DNA of 64,000 nt from Notospermus geniculatus (taxonomy: Eukaryota > Nemertea > Pilidiophora > Heteronemertea > Lineidae), in assembly GCA_002633025.1 (NCBI GenBank), contig NMRB01000043.1:813761-877760 (forward strand). Reading direction: 5' to 3'. The notes beneath the pieces were generated by a model. That model was not told where the DNA came from and made no database searches. It saw nothing but the letters and a program-made list of their open reading frames with translations. The translations under genes and the position numbers were made by a program. Every line of letters starts with the position of its first letter. Position 1 is the stretch's first letter. Shown here piece by piece: positions 43,927-63,500 of the stretch.

Positions 43927-44205
43927 CATATATTCATAAAACTACATAAATCTAAGTCATTGTCTACGTCATTGTCTGAGTCTTTTCTAGAGTTTCAGAT
44001 TGTAAAGTTCCACTTGAAAAAGACCCCGGTTGGGGTCGAAAATTCGTGAATTCTGGAGATTGACTTCTTGCTTATTATCATTTTGTGTGTCAATTTTGTG
44101 CTTTTCTGTATCTTAAATCTAAGTCAGTGACTTATCTATTGTGTGAAACAAAGGATAAGTCTTACACTTTGATTTAAGTAGTTTTATGAATAAGCCCGTG
44201 GGGCG
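43927..44205. mobile_element. Foldback MITE relic (ATTCATAAAACTACATAAATC) with internal repeat
   Basis: ATTCATAAAACTACATAAAT is mirrored by ATTTAAGTAGTTTTATGAAT. The centre holds a copy of the GACCCC..GGTCGAAAATTCG family (44006-44110). Confidence 0.65.
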
Positions 44206-44269
44206 GGAATTTGAATGCCATGGGTGACGTCATTGTCGTAGTGTTTACATGTACGTTTATTCTTCAATA

Positions 44270-44435
44270 GGGAGTTTAAAAAATCAAACGATAAACGTTT
44301 ACCTTACGACAACGTTATTTTTTGTACCAAAAATGCAATGCATACAACATGTAGGCCCTAATCTGGCGAATTCGTGGTATGAAAAAGTAACGTTGTCGTA
44401 AAGTTAACGTTTATCATTTGATGTCTTTAACTCCC
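44270..44435. mobile_element. TA|GGGAGTTTAA MITE, copy B
   Basis: Same family as 27451-27597, with TA at both ends (44268-44269 and 44436-44437). Its right end is about 40 bp upstream of the exon acceptor at 44479. Confidence 0.85.
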
Positions 44436-44479
44436 TATTTTCTGAAACTCACTGTGATCATTTTTCTGTCCTCTTTTAG

Positions 44480-44603
44480 AAACTCCATGTACGAGTTAGC
44501 CTACGATTGTTGGTTTCTGCAGTTGGGACCATTCCACTGCGGCCTCGGTTGGGCCAACGCTGCACTACTGGTCCTCTGTCTTCTCACCATGGTCGTGCAA
44601 TAG
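44480..44603 (+). CDS. Candidate terminal exon of an unidentified membrane protein
   Basis: The acceptor is GTCCTCTTTTAG at 44479. The frame NSMYELAYDCWFLQLGPFHC then GLGWANAALLVLCLLTMVVQ ends at TAG, followed by a 3'-UTR-like stretch with AATAAA at 44722-44727. The last ~20 residues form one hydrophobic segment. A CGLGWA-type motif before a final membrane span recalls four-span claudin/LHFPL-like proteins, but I cannot name a family. No partner exons were found upstream on this strand. The chance that it is real rests on splice site, sequence quality and poly(A) signal together. It begins with one base of a split codon. Confidence 0.45.
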
Positions 44604-44721
44604 GGGTGGAAGACGAGACCAGTTAAAGTACACGACCTTAGAGTGTACGCTCGAAGCTTTGTCCAGAATCGAACAGAAGGCTTGGATTTTCGATATTTTG
44701 GTTTTCTTTTTATTCCTGCGG

Positions 44722-44727
44722 AATAAA
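44722..44727 (+). promoter_or_regulatory. Poly(A) signal AATAAA
   Basis: Canonical hexamer 119 bases after the TAG of the exon at 44480-44603. Confidence 0.45.
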
Positions 44728-45546
44728 TGAAAAACGAAATCTGTATGTTTATTAAAACGAATACTTTATTGTCCCATCTTATAATATCTTGTAGACATTA
44801 GATTCGGTTTGGCAAGATTAAAACATGTCATGGAAATGTTCTAAAAATAACATCACGGTCACGTGGTTCAGGAAAGGCAGACGAAAATCCGCGACACGAT
44901 CGATCATAAATTATGCAATTTTTCTTCCTTTGTATGAAACATGTGTTCATTTGTCATGATTTCAAAACAAAGGATTCATCTCATTGAAATTCCGAGTGCC
45001 GCCGAGGATGACGACATCTCCCCGGAGATTCCCGACCTTTTCTGATCCGTCACTCACGATTTTCGTCTGTTTTTCCCTCGCGTAATAAATATACCACAAT
45101 GGCAAGAAACTATCCTGAAGGATGTACGGCCTTCTGGTCTAGAATTTAAACTATTTGATAGGGGTCAAATTTGGACCTTTTCAAAGCAGAAGCAATGCAC
45201 ATGCATGGATGCTGACTGTAGCATCCCGTATTTTCCCCTCTATAGGGATGGGATTTGTGTAATGGCGTATGCTGAAATTGGAAGCCGACGCGTCAGACGT
45301 CCATGTGATTGAAAATAAAGCATTCCGATTGGTCGAATTAGTTAAAACGTTCTGGAAACATCATGGGTGCCTGGGAGTGTACATGTACTTCCTCGCCGAC
45401 CACAAGTTTGTGGAACGTAACATGCTTTGTTTGGAAACAGCGCCTGGCGAGGCTTTTTCCGTTCAATCTTACTGGTCGGCGAGAAAGTGTATGCATATAG
45501 GCCGAAGCCTTTCGTAGAGCCCATTGCAAGGCAAGAACTAACCGTT

Positions 45547-45985
45547 GTCATAGAATCTAATACCCCCAGATAGAATGCCCCCACAGGACCGTAGCTAGCA
45601 TAGGGACAGCGGGGCAAATGCTCCCAAGGCAAACTGTGCAAAAAAAAGTTTTTTCAGCAAAATCAAATTGATTAAAAGATCATTATTGTTCGTGTCTCAG
45701 CGTGCAGGAACTTGACATCAAATCACATCTCAGAACTTCTAAGTTTCAAAACCGGCCCCTTCGGCACCGGAGGCGAAGCCCACGTCCATTGAGCTCTTCT
45801 GCTTAAAATGCCCCCCCCCCAGCGAAAAAAAGCTAGCTAGTACTACGGGGCTGTCCCATGATACATTTACGGATTAAACGGTACAGTTCAGTTGGATTCT
45901 AGAGACGAAGACCCTAATCCCGTCACAAGCAAGACAGGCAAGCATGGGGGGGGGGGCATTCATGGGGGGGGCATTAGATTCTATC
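45547..45985. mobile_element. Nested inverted-repeat elements (outer: ATAGAATCTAATRCCCCC)
   Basis: The outer arms GTCATAGAATCTAATACCCC and GGGGCATTAGATTCTATCAC are inverted. Inside, 45594-45853 is a CAGGACCGTAGCTAGCATAG-type element with a GCTAGCTAGTACTACGG end. Its left half recurs at 55063-55190. Confidence 0.7.
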
Positions 45986-46284
45986 ACACCTGAACTGGGA
46001 AATTTGGAAGAAGGCCTAGAGAAGGCCTAGAGAAAATGAGAATACGCCTTGCTCTCGAGGTATTTTGGCTGTGACTGATACCCTGGCCAATAAAGGGACC
46101 ATTTACCTTTATATTTCTCCTATATTACAACAAGATCACCCCACATACATATATGTACATTATTTACAATATTTTTCCCATCCACAATCCTCATCTCTTA
46201 AATAAATGCATTAATAACCGCTCCTCAAGTCGGCCGCTATTTTTACAGGGGCACGCCGGGTCAGGAAAAACACACCACCGGATT

Positions 46285-46290
46285 TTTATT
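46285..46290 (-). promoter_or_regulatory. BARHL: Possible BARHL poly(A) signal
   Basis: AATAAA on the minus strand, about 465 bases past the BARHL stop. It is the first canonical hexamer I noticed downstream. Position is plausible but unproven. Confidence 0.3.
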
Positions 46291-46754
46291 GGCATCCACG
46301 CGTCAGGAAAAACCAGAAAGGTTTTTAGAGTTCACGGCAAGGTCGCTAGCGGCCATTTTCGAGAGCGGACGTCGGGCAAAGCGTCATAAATAAATGCATA
46401 AATATCATTGGTTTTTAAAGAAAAACACGTTCAGTATATGTATTGCTAATGGCGATAATTAACACATTCTGGCAAGAGACGCTTGAATTTGTCAAAAAAG
46501 TTTAGCCTCGTTTTGAAGCTTTGTCATGAGTCATTTCCGCCAGGCGAAACGTCACTTCCGGTCACGTGATCATTGGTCATTTAGAGCTGTCCTGATCCAC
46601 GAAAAACGTTCACGAATCCTCATCTAAATATTGTCTTTTCGTTGCTTGAAGCACACTGAAAATTCTTAAAGTCTCCCGAGTATATTGTTTATTGTTTATC
46701 GCGACGATGACGTCACGGGACTAGTTCGTCTGCACAGCATCACGTGTCACGTGA

Positions 46755-54851
<8,097 letters not shown>

Positions 54852-54896
54852 TCACTTGTTGGTCAGGTGTAGGATGGGGTGAACAAGGGAGATAGC

Positions 54897-55065
54897 CAGG
54901 GGCCAGTTGCACAAATGTTAAAAACCACTGTTAGTTTATCTTGGCGTTAACTTATCCCAAAATGTTAGTTTTGTAAGTACATGTATAAAACCAAGTTAAG
55001 GATTTTAACAGGAAAAGTTAAATTAACAGACTTTTATCTTTCAACTTATGTGCAACCGGCCCCAG
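54897..55065. mobile_element. GGGGCC-type foldback MITE (AGTTGCACAAATG)
   Basis: CAGGGGCCAGTTGCACAAAT and (inverse) CTGGGGCCGGTTGCACATAA ends; inner GTTAAA/TTTAAC arms. It abuts a CCCGTAGCTAGCATAG-type fragment at 55066. Confidence 0.75.
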
Positions 55066-55360
55066 TCCCGTAGCTAGCATAGGGACAAGGGCAAATGCCC
55101 CCCAGGCAAATTGTGCCAAAAAAAAATTTTCAGCAAAATTAAATGGAACAAAAAATCATTATTGTTTGTGTCTCAGCGTGCAGGAACTTCTCAAATTGAA
55201 GAAAAGTTTTCCCCACGTGGTACAAAATCTGTAACTTCAAAGGGCTGTGTCTCCCTTATTACTCAACATTTTTTTCTTCAAATAAAGCATTGTATTTGTG
55301 GATCCATAATTATATACTTTTTGCACAGAATAAGGAAATTGTATAATGAAACTCGGACTT

Positions 55361-55743
55361 NNNNNNNNNNNNNNNNNNNNNNNNNNNNNNNNNNNNNNNN
55401 NNNNNNNNNNNNNNNNNNNNNNNNNNNNNNNNNNNNNNNNNNNNNNNNNNNNNNNNNNNNNNNNNNNNNNNNNNNNNNNNNNNNNNNNNNNNNNNNNNNN
55501 NNNNNNNNNNNNNNNNNNNNNNNNNNNNNNNNNNNNNNNNNNNNNNNNNNNNNNNNNNNNNNNNNNNNNNNNNNNNNNNNNNNNNNNNNNNNNNNNNNNN
55601 NNNNNNNNNNNNNNNNNNNNNNNNNNNNNNNNNNNNNNNNNNNNNNNNNNNNNNNNNNNNNNNNNNNNNNNNNNNNNNNNNNNNNNNNNNNNNNNNNNNN
55701 NNNNNNNNNNNNNNNNNNNNNNNNNNNNNNNNNNNNNNNNNNN
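55361..55743. other. Assembly gap (383 N)
   Basis: Run of N in the upstream intron of BARHL. A small exon could be hidden here. Confidence 0.99.
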
Positions 55744-55749
55744 AAAAAA

Positions 55750-57250
55750 CTCTTCTGTACTCGCAATTGTTTAGCTATGAAATTCAACACTATGGTGAAT
55801 GTCAATTTCTTACAAGCCCGCACATGTGCATTTCAATCGCTAATGATATCAAATTACGCAAGTTAGCTAATCAGAGCACGAATATACGTGCGCGGAAGAG
55901 AAAAAAAATATTGCGAACACGGCCCATTCGATTCTGGCCTAGAATTCAAGTTTTCCACGGCGCGCCCTCGCGCTCGGTGATACAATTGCTAGGATGAAGC
56001 GAATAGTCGTTAATTGAATACATAATAAGGGCACGGAGGCAGGCTCCATTGACCAAAATCATTGATACCTCACTTGCTCCCCATTACCTTTGAATGCAAC
56101 ATCCGGTTTCCATTAGTGCGCAGACTAACCATATTAGCGACACTTCAGAGCACTTCCGGTTCCGCTTTTGTGAATTAGCATTTTTCTCCGCCGGGCGCGG
56201 GCCGCAGAATTTCCCGTTTCGATATGCGTTTGTTTTACACAATGAATATTTACAAAACCTCCACAGATGACAATTGACGCGAGTTTTAAATTAAAATTTT
56301 ATACATTTGAGGAAATCGGTCGGTGTCACGTCATGGGTTGCTGCGCATAAATTTTCTATTAGGACAATTGGAGTTCTTGAATGGCGGATGGCCCGGTCTT
56401 GGTCATTAATCAAGCTGTACAATCAATAGGACGCATACATCCTTTAACGTCCCAGCTCCTGCCGGGATCACACGTTTTTGTTTCGGGTAATTCATCATTG
56501 ATGTTGTGCACGTGTACAAAAGCTTGATCAAATACGTATTAAATTCTCTTTAGGCAATAATAAATGCAAAATATCCGTTCCATTTTTTCCGAATTCATGG
56601 CGCCAGTTCTCGAGACTGAAATTGCCAGACTGTTCCTAGCTCTACGTGCATTTCTCTGATCCAAGTTTACGTATTACATTTCAAAACTAATACTTTAATC
56701 ATTTTTCCTGACCAAATAATATGAGAATAATTCTATTTCGCATGATTTATGAAGTTCATATTCGACTACCTTAAATCCGGTTAAACTCTTGTTTCAATGC
56801 TTGTAATTACATACGGAATTTATTGATATCAAACTCGGACGTGAAATTGGAAAATTGAAAAAAGGGCTGGGAAAAGGTTCTATAGAAACAGCCGCTCAAG
56901 TGATGATCATAAAACACTCCGACGGAAAGATATATTAAATTTGAAGCATCTTTTCAGCTTGATACCTGGGTATTTTTTGCTGACCTAATGGATTACGTTT
57001 TTCAAGAATTATGAATTTTTTTCCATGAAAATAGAAGAACATGTAGTTCACCATAGAGAGGTTGCGACTCCGAGTACGAAGATGTCGACGAAAACGACTT
57101 GAAGTCGTTGTCGAAATAACGACTACATTGGTCATGCTATGTTGGCTACAGTACAGTACCAAGTACACTGCTTGTACATTTCGTGTACATTTGACGTCGA
57201 AGCGCTCCGCGAAATCTACCCGGAGGAAATGCTCAATTTTAATGAAATTT
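55750..57250. promoter_or_regulatory. Unique-looking non-coding stretch upstream of the homeobox exon
   Basis: No dispersed repeat recognised. AT-rich with several ATTA/TAAT cores and no exon. Candidate cis-regulatory DNA by position only. Confidence 0.25.
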
Positions 57251-57267
57251 CACAAAGCACTAGTCTT

Positions 57268-57345
57268 GATGACGTAGTCCGCAACATGACAGACTTTGAT
57301 GACGTAGTCCGCAATACGACCGACTTTGATGGCGTAGTACGCAAG
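57268..57345. repeat. 30-bp tandem repeat, ~2.6 units
   Basis: GATGACGTAGTCCGCAA plus AYRACMGACTTT repeats; translation (DDVVRNMTDF) reflects the repeat. Confidence 0.75.
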
Positions 57346-57529
57346 GAGAGAATCACTTCAGATCGTTCTAAGGGCGAATCTTATCCTCGCTATTAACTCC
57401 AGAGTGATCACGAGTATTCTCCAAGTAGGCCTAGTACATGTATTATATTTCATACTGCAATTTTATTTTAACTTCGTCCGTTTTCACTGTCCACACCTTG
57501 GTGACCAAAAAGTTGTCGTCGGACGAAGG

Positions 57530-57735
57530 ATGGCCAACATACAGGACAAAAAACGACACACAAAATGATAGGGCCTAGTAACTGTAAAGTCGTCTCCGAA
57601 ATTCGCAAATTTTCGACCCCAATCGGGGTCTTCCTCATTCACTTCTGGGATCTCTACTAGAAAGTGCCTGAGGAAGACCCCGATTGGGGTCGAAAATTTG
57701 CGAAATTCGGAGACGACTTTATCATGTTCAGTATC
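57530..57735. mobile_element. Dispersed foldback family, best copy (GGAGACGACTTTA)
   Basis: TAAAGTCGTCTCCGAAATTC..GACCCCAATCGGGGTCTTCC and its nearly perfect inverse surround CACTTCTGGGATCTCTACTA. The left flank has the CGACACACAAAATGATA motif shared by other copies. Confidence 0.85.
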
Positions 57736-60518
57736 GTCGGACGAAGGAGGGTTAAAGTACGTAATATAAAAGTAATATCCAAATATTAACAAAATTTAAT
57801 AATACTGCCGTGCGTCTCGGTAGAATGATTGGTTTAATTGCACATAGATTCTATAAATGGTCGAAATTTGTTACTGTTGATTCAACAGGTCGGTAATGTT
57901 GACAATTTGAAATTGAACAACCGAATGAAATCTGAAAAGAATCATACTAACAATTGTACAGTGTCAACTATTAGTCCCCTGTCACGAATTTCTCACAGAT
58001 CGTCGTCTTGAAATTTTAAATAGCACTATTAGATTCAAGTTAACTAAAGATACATCAATTCATGACCAGGACCGTGAAATTACTGTTAGTTCTCGCAAAC
58101 GTGGCTGTCAACCGTGGCCAATATCAGCAATAGAAAAAAAAACGAGTTTCGGATCTTGTGTTACAACTAGCGCATTCAGAGCGTGTAGGTAGTCAAATTT
58201 GATACAAGTTGACAGATTGTTATGGGTGAAATGGCATAGAAAATCGCCGGTATAAAAATAGAGAGATGAGTGAGAAGGTTTTGGTCCTGTCGGCGATTTT
58301 GTCGTACGGTTCGGCTCCCGTGGCAGGGAGTAAATAGACTTTCTCTCGGCGCACTAACCGTGCCAGCGGTTCCTTTGCGAGTAGCAGCGACAACCGCTTG
58401 GGCGAGACGGTATGGTTAGGCCTACGCCTTGTTCGGGCATGATTTGGCAGGTGGGTTTCGTGGGACAAGTGCAATTTTGAAAGTATGAAATCGTGGATTT
58501 TTATCCACTAATGGACATTTTATAGTCCTTGAATCAGCGAACACCAAACATTTACAGTAGGTTTAACGCTACACGGTCGAAGTACCACTGACGTATTATG
58601 GGTAACTAAACAGTGCCGTTACGGTTTTTCATAGACCAACAACCATTTTTTTTGTTTCAAAGTTTATTTTTGGGGTGTGAGAATTTTGGTGATCAGCTTT
58701 TATTCGTAATGTTGAAAAATTATTTTAAGAAATGTTTTCAACATCAAAATAAAAGCAACATATTGGAGTTAGCTTAGCGGGGAACACAATTTGCCGTAGT
58801 CTCGGCGTATTTTTTTCATATAACCGAATCGAACTTGACGAATTCAGAATTTGACAATGGCCTAGACAAGTTAGACCCTTTTAACTGTCTAGAATATTGG
58901 TCCGCCGACAGTAAGAAGCTTCTAGGTCCCCATCAATACCACATAGAAGGCCTACTCAGTGGCGTAGCTAGCTTTTATGGCGTAGGCCGGGGCACTGATC
59001 GAGTCTGAAGGGTGAAGGTGGAGGGGGTCTGGGGCCCTCCCCAGAAAAAATTGAAAATCTACAACCTCTCTGATGCATTTTCCTCACATCTGGCACTACA
59101 ATAATTTGGCTCGAAGAGGGGAAATGACATTTTAGAGCAAGAATTTGTTTTGTCAATTTTTCCCCGCTAGCTACGTCCTGACTACTGCTAGCAGTGTATA
59201 GGATATAATAACCGAAGTCGTCCTCCAGAAATCTAGCTAATTTTCGACCCCAAGCGGGGTCTTCTGCAGGCTGGCACTTTCAAGTCGAGCTACCCGTAGT
59301 TTATAGGAGGTGTTGTTCTGCTGAGACTCAGAGTGCAGAGAAAGACCTCGCTGAGGTCTTGATCGGCCAATCTCTGCCGCATACTATATAGTCCGGGAAA
59401 TCGAACCCGCACCACATGGGTGACAGGCGCTTTTTCAACCGCGGCGTCGCTTATGGAGACCACCCACGCGTCATAATTGAAAAATATCGTTGAAGAAATG
59501 TGTTTTGTCCTTGCGTTTTCTGATCATTACGACAAGGGAATTACATTTTCCTTACCGAACATTTATAGAATTTTGCAAAAACAAATATTTGATCACACAA
59601 AACAGACTTCATTTCATTTTCCTGTCTTAAACAGTTTTATGAATTATCCTCTTAATATTCAGTCTCAAACAGAACCATTTCCTTCACCTGTATTTACCTT
59701 CGTCGGCAAGAGAAAGCGACTAGCGCTATCACGGGGTGGTAACGCTGTGTTGAACCGCTTGGCCCGGGGCTATCGTCCCATAGAGAATCTCGCCCTATTA
59801 TCAAACCGTGAAAACGTCTTGCTTCACTCAAGAAACCGACCACAGGATTATGACTTTGCGGTATGCTTCCCAGATATGAAGGTACATTAATAATTTCTAT
59901 AGGAATTCAATAGAATTGTTGAATAACATTTTGACAACGCCTCCGGCCACAACTTGAGATGGCCGGGCTTAATTCACCATTGCATATTTACAAATGGGTG
60001 TTTAAGTCTGTTTGAAAGCTTCTAGCCGCCTTTGAAGACAGGTGCCGGGTTTGGAAAGGCACATCTTATCTGCCGGCTTTTCACGGGTAAGTGCCTTTGA
60101 TGCGGCTACTTTCCGAGTTAATCTTCAGTTTGTTTTATTGTGTCGCGATCTTTACGCGGATGGGTCGGCAAAGAATTTTGAATAAGGATGACGTTGTGTG
60201 ATCGTCTGTAGTGGGTTCAATTGTCGCTAAGTCAACAAAATATCATCACATCCTTACAAAAGATAGATCTTGGCAACTCCGACGATGGACCGGATCGTCG
60301 TAGAATGCTTCGAGACTTCCGCCAAACTCCAGCTTGCTGAGCGCAGGGACGGCAAATCTCAATGCGGTAGGGTACTCGCGACACCGTATTGATGTTACAT
60401 GTAACTTCATTTTGGCGTCATCCTTAAATGCCTAGACCATGCTACTGCCAACAGAATGTAGGCCTATGTCTACCAGCACAGTTCTGAGGTACCCAGCCCA
60501 GACATTTAAAACGATGAA
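57736..60518. other. Intronic or intergenic DNA upstream of BARHL homeobox exon
   Basis: No exon recognised. Contains the hAT-like copy at 58957-59180, a GGTCGAAAATTAGC-family fragment at 59215-59290 and a tRNA-B-box-like patch near 59400. A 137-codon + frame at 59477-59890 has no recognisable domain. Confidence 0.45.
58957..59180. mobile_element. hAT-like MITE (CAGTGGCGTAGCTAGC), copy
   Basis: Shares GGGGGTCTGGGGCCCTCC, GATGCATTTTCCTCACATCT and GCTAGCTACGTCCTG with the copies at 29594 and 32071. The orientation equals the 32071 copy internally. Confidence 0.78.
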
Positions 60519-60760
60519 GGGAGTAAGAAATAAAAGTGGAAATTAAGAAGTAGGAAATAATTCTGGACTTTTGCGCGGATTTTTCAGTTCCTCAAACTGG
60601 GATGAAATTTTTTCCCAAATCAGACAAAATGTCATGTCACTTTAAGAAAATTTCTCAAAATGGGAAAAAATCTATTCCAATTTGAGAAATTGAAAAATTC
60701 CCGCAAAAGTGTCAAATTTCCCACTTCTTATTTTCCACCTTTTAATATTTCCTTACTCCC
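60519..60760. mobile_element. Foldback MITE (GGGAGTAAGAAAT ends)
   Basis: GGGAGTAAGAAATAAAAGTGG-type left end is mirrored by TTTCCTTACTCCC. Inner arms share TTTTGCG.G.ATTTTTCA and its inverse. Confidence 0.75.
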
Positions 60761-61255
60761 TTGATGATGTTTGGGCCCATTAGGCCTACAATAATGCATC
60801 ATTTTAGTAGGCATGGTACTCTCTCTGGATGGTCCATATCATGGTATGAGGGACATTGTTTCCCGGACTACCAACACATTCACACCTCCGTGTGAAAATG
60901 AGAGTGAAACGGCCCTCATCAGACGCTGAAAGGCGTGTTGATAAAGATACCCTACAGTTCATTCATGGGCGCATCACGCAAATATCATCCCATTGTGATT
61001 ATGGACAATAGGGAGACGAGAGGATATAATGGGCTGTACATGGGCGGAGTGTGTCATTCAGTGTTAACATCTGATACGAGGATAGATTAGTTTGGCCTGG
61101 CCAAGGCCGTATGTTTATCTACAAGGCGGGAGTATGGATGACCATGACCCATGCAATGTGTCAAGGTCATCCACCATCGATCTTTTTGATATACAAGAGT
61201 CTCGTCAAAAAATAAAAGGTTAGAACCACAAACTTCACCTTTTTTACCAATTCAT

Positions 61256-61370
61256 TGTACATGTACAATGGGCGATTTCGAAGTTGGTTTTAACACCGGT
61301 TTTACAATGCTTTAAAGCGTTCTAAAACCGGTATAAAAACCAACTTTGAAATCACCCAATGTACATGTAA
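61256..61370. mobile_element. Foldback MITE (TGGGCGATTTCGAAGTTGGT)
   Basis: TGTACATGTACAATGGGCGA..AACACCGGTTTTA and its inverse form ~50-bp arms. Confidence 0.78.
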
Positions 61371-62131
61371 TTATGGAAAGACAGCCGCAGTTTCGGACCT
61401 CATGCTTCACCCAACCTTCGCAAGGCGAATCAACGGCTGAATATTAATCGTAGGCGGAATTGTTGCAAGTATGTGTCTACGTATCTTTCGCTAGATTTCA
61501 AGTTAAAAAAGAAGATAAAAAACAAGGCAAGTCGGCATCTCATTAATTAATTCCCTCCTACGCATCAGTTACATTGGAGGCACTTGAAGCTGTCACAGAC
61601 TTGAAGAAACAGAGAAAAAAATCCTTTATCCGTTCTTGTGATTTTTCATCCCCGATGTCGATAAATGAGACAAAACTTGAAAAGAGAAATCATATACTGA
61701 TGTGAAGCCATTGTTTCCCCGGCTTACTAAAGCTATGTCAGTTACAGATGCCACAATAGCCGAAGGAACAGCCCGTATCGCCCTGCATCAGAATTTCAAA
61801 GCCGATTATCGCATCTGTGATTTGTTTTGTTGCCGATGTATAAAAATAATTTAACGAGTTAGAATAGTTATTGATAATGTGTAACATCTTGTACGGTGGC
61901 AGTAACTTTAGTATAATGAGTATTACTAAGATTTTAAAAGGCCCTGGAAACACCCGACACGTTTTACTGAGCATAACAATATTCTATTGTTCGGACACTT
62001 TTGCATCTTGGCAAGCTGGGGTCCCCATCCGACGAGGCTTTGTTGCATCACTTGATAATGTTCTATATACACTCTTGATTTCGTTCGATACGACGCATGT
62101 GCAGCTCGTTACAGAAAAACATTGGCTGAGG

Positions 62132-62462
62132 CACAGGGACTTGACGCGAGATAGTAAAAGCTAGGGTTATAACCCTAACCCTAACCCTATCTAGGGTTTT
62201 CACCTTCATTTAGGGTTATACTTAGGGTTACAACCCTCAACTAGGGTTAGGGTTAGGGTTAAACACAAAAAAAATAAAAATCCCCTCGGTATATATACCC
62301 ATATACCTAGGGGATTTTTATTTTTTTGTGTTTAACCCTAACCCTAACCCTAGTTGAGGGTTGTAACCCTAAGTATAACCCTAAATGAAGGTGAAAACCC
62401 TAGATAGGGTTAGGGTTAGGGTTATAACCCTAGCTTTTACTATCTCGCGTCAAGTCCCTGTG
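62132..62462. mobile_element. 331-bp telomere-motif palindrome with 8-bp target duplication
   Basis: CACAGGGACTTGACGCGAGA at the left is mirrored at the right end. The arms (~150 bp) differ by essentially one A in a poly-A run. Each arm is dominated by TAGGGTT/AACCCTA motifs. GGCTGAGG flanks both sides (62124-62131 and 62463-62470). The 8-bp duplication fits hAT-type insertion. Near-identity of the arms implies a recent origin or gene conversion. Confidence 0.9.
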
Positions 62463-62641
62463 GGCTGAGGAATTGGTGGTCAAACATTTTATATTCCTTG
62501 GGCACATTTTCTGGGTCAGCCAGCATGACCAGCCGGAAGGTGACGTCGTTGCCTGTTGCGTCAATTGATGTGGGTTCGATTCCCGGCCTGCAGAAACTCA
62601 GGTTTCCTCCTGCATGTGCTGACTGTTTTCTTGAGCTATTA

Positions 62642-62790
62642 GGGAGGTTTAGAAATCAATCGATAAACGTAAACGTTAACGACAACTTTACTTTTGTACC
62701 GAAAATGCAATATAAAATCTGGTTAATGTGTAATATGAAAAATACCGTTGTCGTAAAGTTTATGTTTATCGTTTGATTTCTAAACCTCCC
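62642..62790. mobile_element. TA|GGGAGGTTTAG MITE, copy E
   Basis: GGGAGGTTTAGAAATCAATC and its inverse, with TA at 62640-62641 and 62791-62792; same subfamily as 47315-47462. Confidence 0.87.
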
Positions 62791-62859
62791 TATTAATATC
62801 ACATGTGACGTTCAACTCAATTATGTCAGTTTGAGTGAACCATTTCAAATATTTCGTTG

Positions 62860-63500
62860 ATGTTTTCCTCAAAATATACATGTAGGCCCAGTCATGCAAC
62901 TTTTTCAACCCTGTTTAGCTTGAAATTATCGACGGGAAGCAATATTTTAAAGGTGCATTTTCGCCGATAAAATAGCGGCAGACTGAATATCATTTTACGA
63001 GTGCAATTTTGACGAATGCAACACGTCTGCCTTTTTATCGATGATATTTTCATCTTCAGCAATTATTGCTCAATTATCATTGATTTTATCAAAAACGTGA
63101 CAAACCCTTTATAAATGATACTAAAATCTGATTCGCTGATTGTATTCTCTGATAGCAGCGCCGGGCTGTTAAACGCATCAATTTGTGCAGCTGATGGCGG
63201 GAGTGATGATAAAATGCCTCCGATTAGCATGAAGATGATTCGGTTGTGACTTTTATGGCGCTAAGTCCGTCACGGTCTTCGCTAAAACAATAGCCTAATT
63301 AATACAAATAACTTATCGTAAAAAGGTGTCATGTCCGTTAAATGCTCTGGAATAATCCGAAGAGCTTAGCAAAAATTTTTACAAATAGGATCCAGGAATT
63401 AAATTCAGTGTCATATCGCAGGATTTCGTCCCATTAAGTTCGGAGATCTGTCGCTGTTTTGCTGAAAATTGAGGTGTAATCTAGCGAAAGCTTTGACGCG
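62860..63500. promoter_or_regulatory. Candidate non-coding regulatory block
   Basis: Repeat-poor stretch with TTTTATCGATGATA, AATTATTGCTCAATTATCAT, CTAATTAATACAAAT and GATTAGCATGAAG motifs and no exon. Candidate BARHL upstream or intronic enhancer by position only. Confidence 0.33.

Noticed and set aside
55111-55866. Frames of up to 251 codons across the second gap
   Set aside because: Same reason: open only because of N.
59477-59890. 137-codon + frame
   Set aside because: No recognisable motif, low-complexity AT-rich start, no splice context.
62161-62440. True telomere or interstitial telomeric remnant from chromosome fusion
   Set aside because: TTAGGG-type motifs are irregular, arranged as a palindrome and bounded by an 8-bp direct repeat, so a mobile element explains it better.
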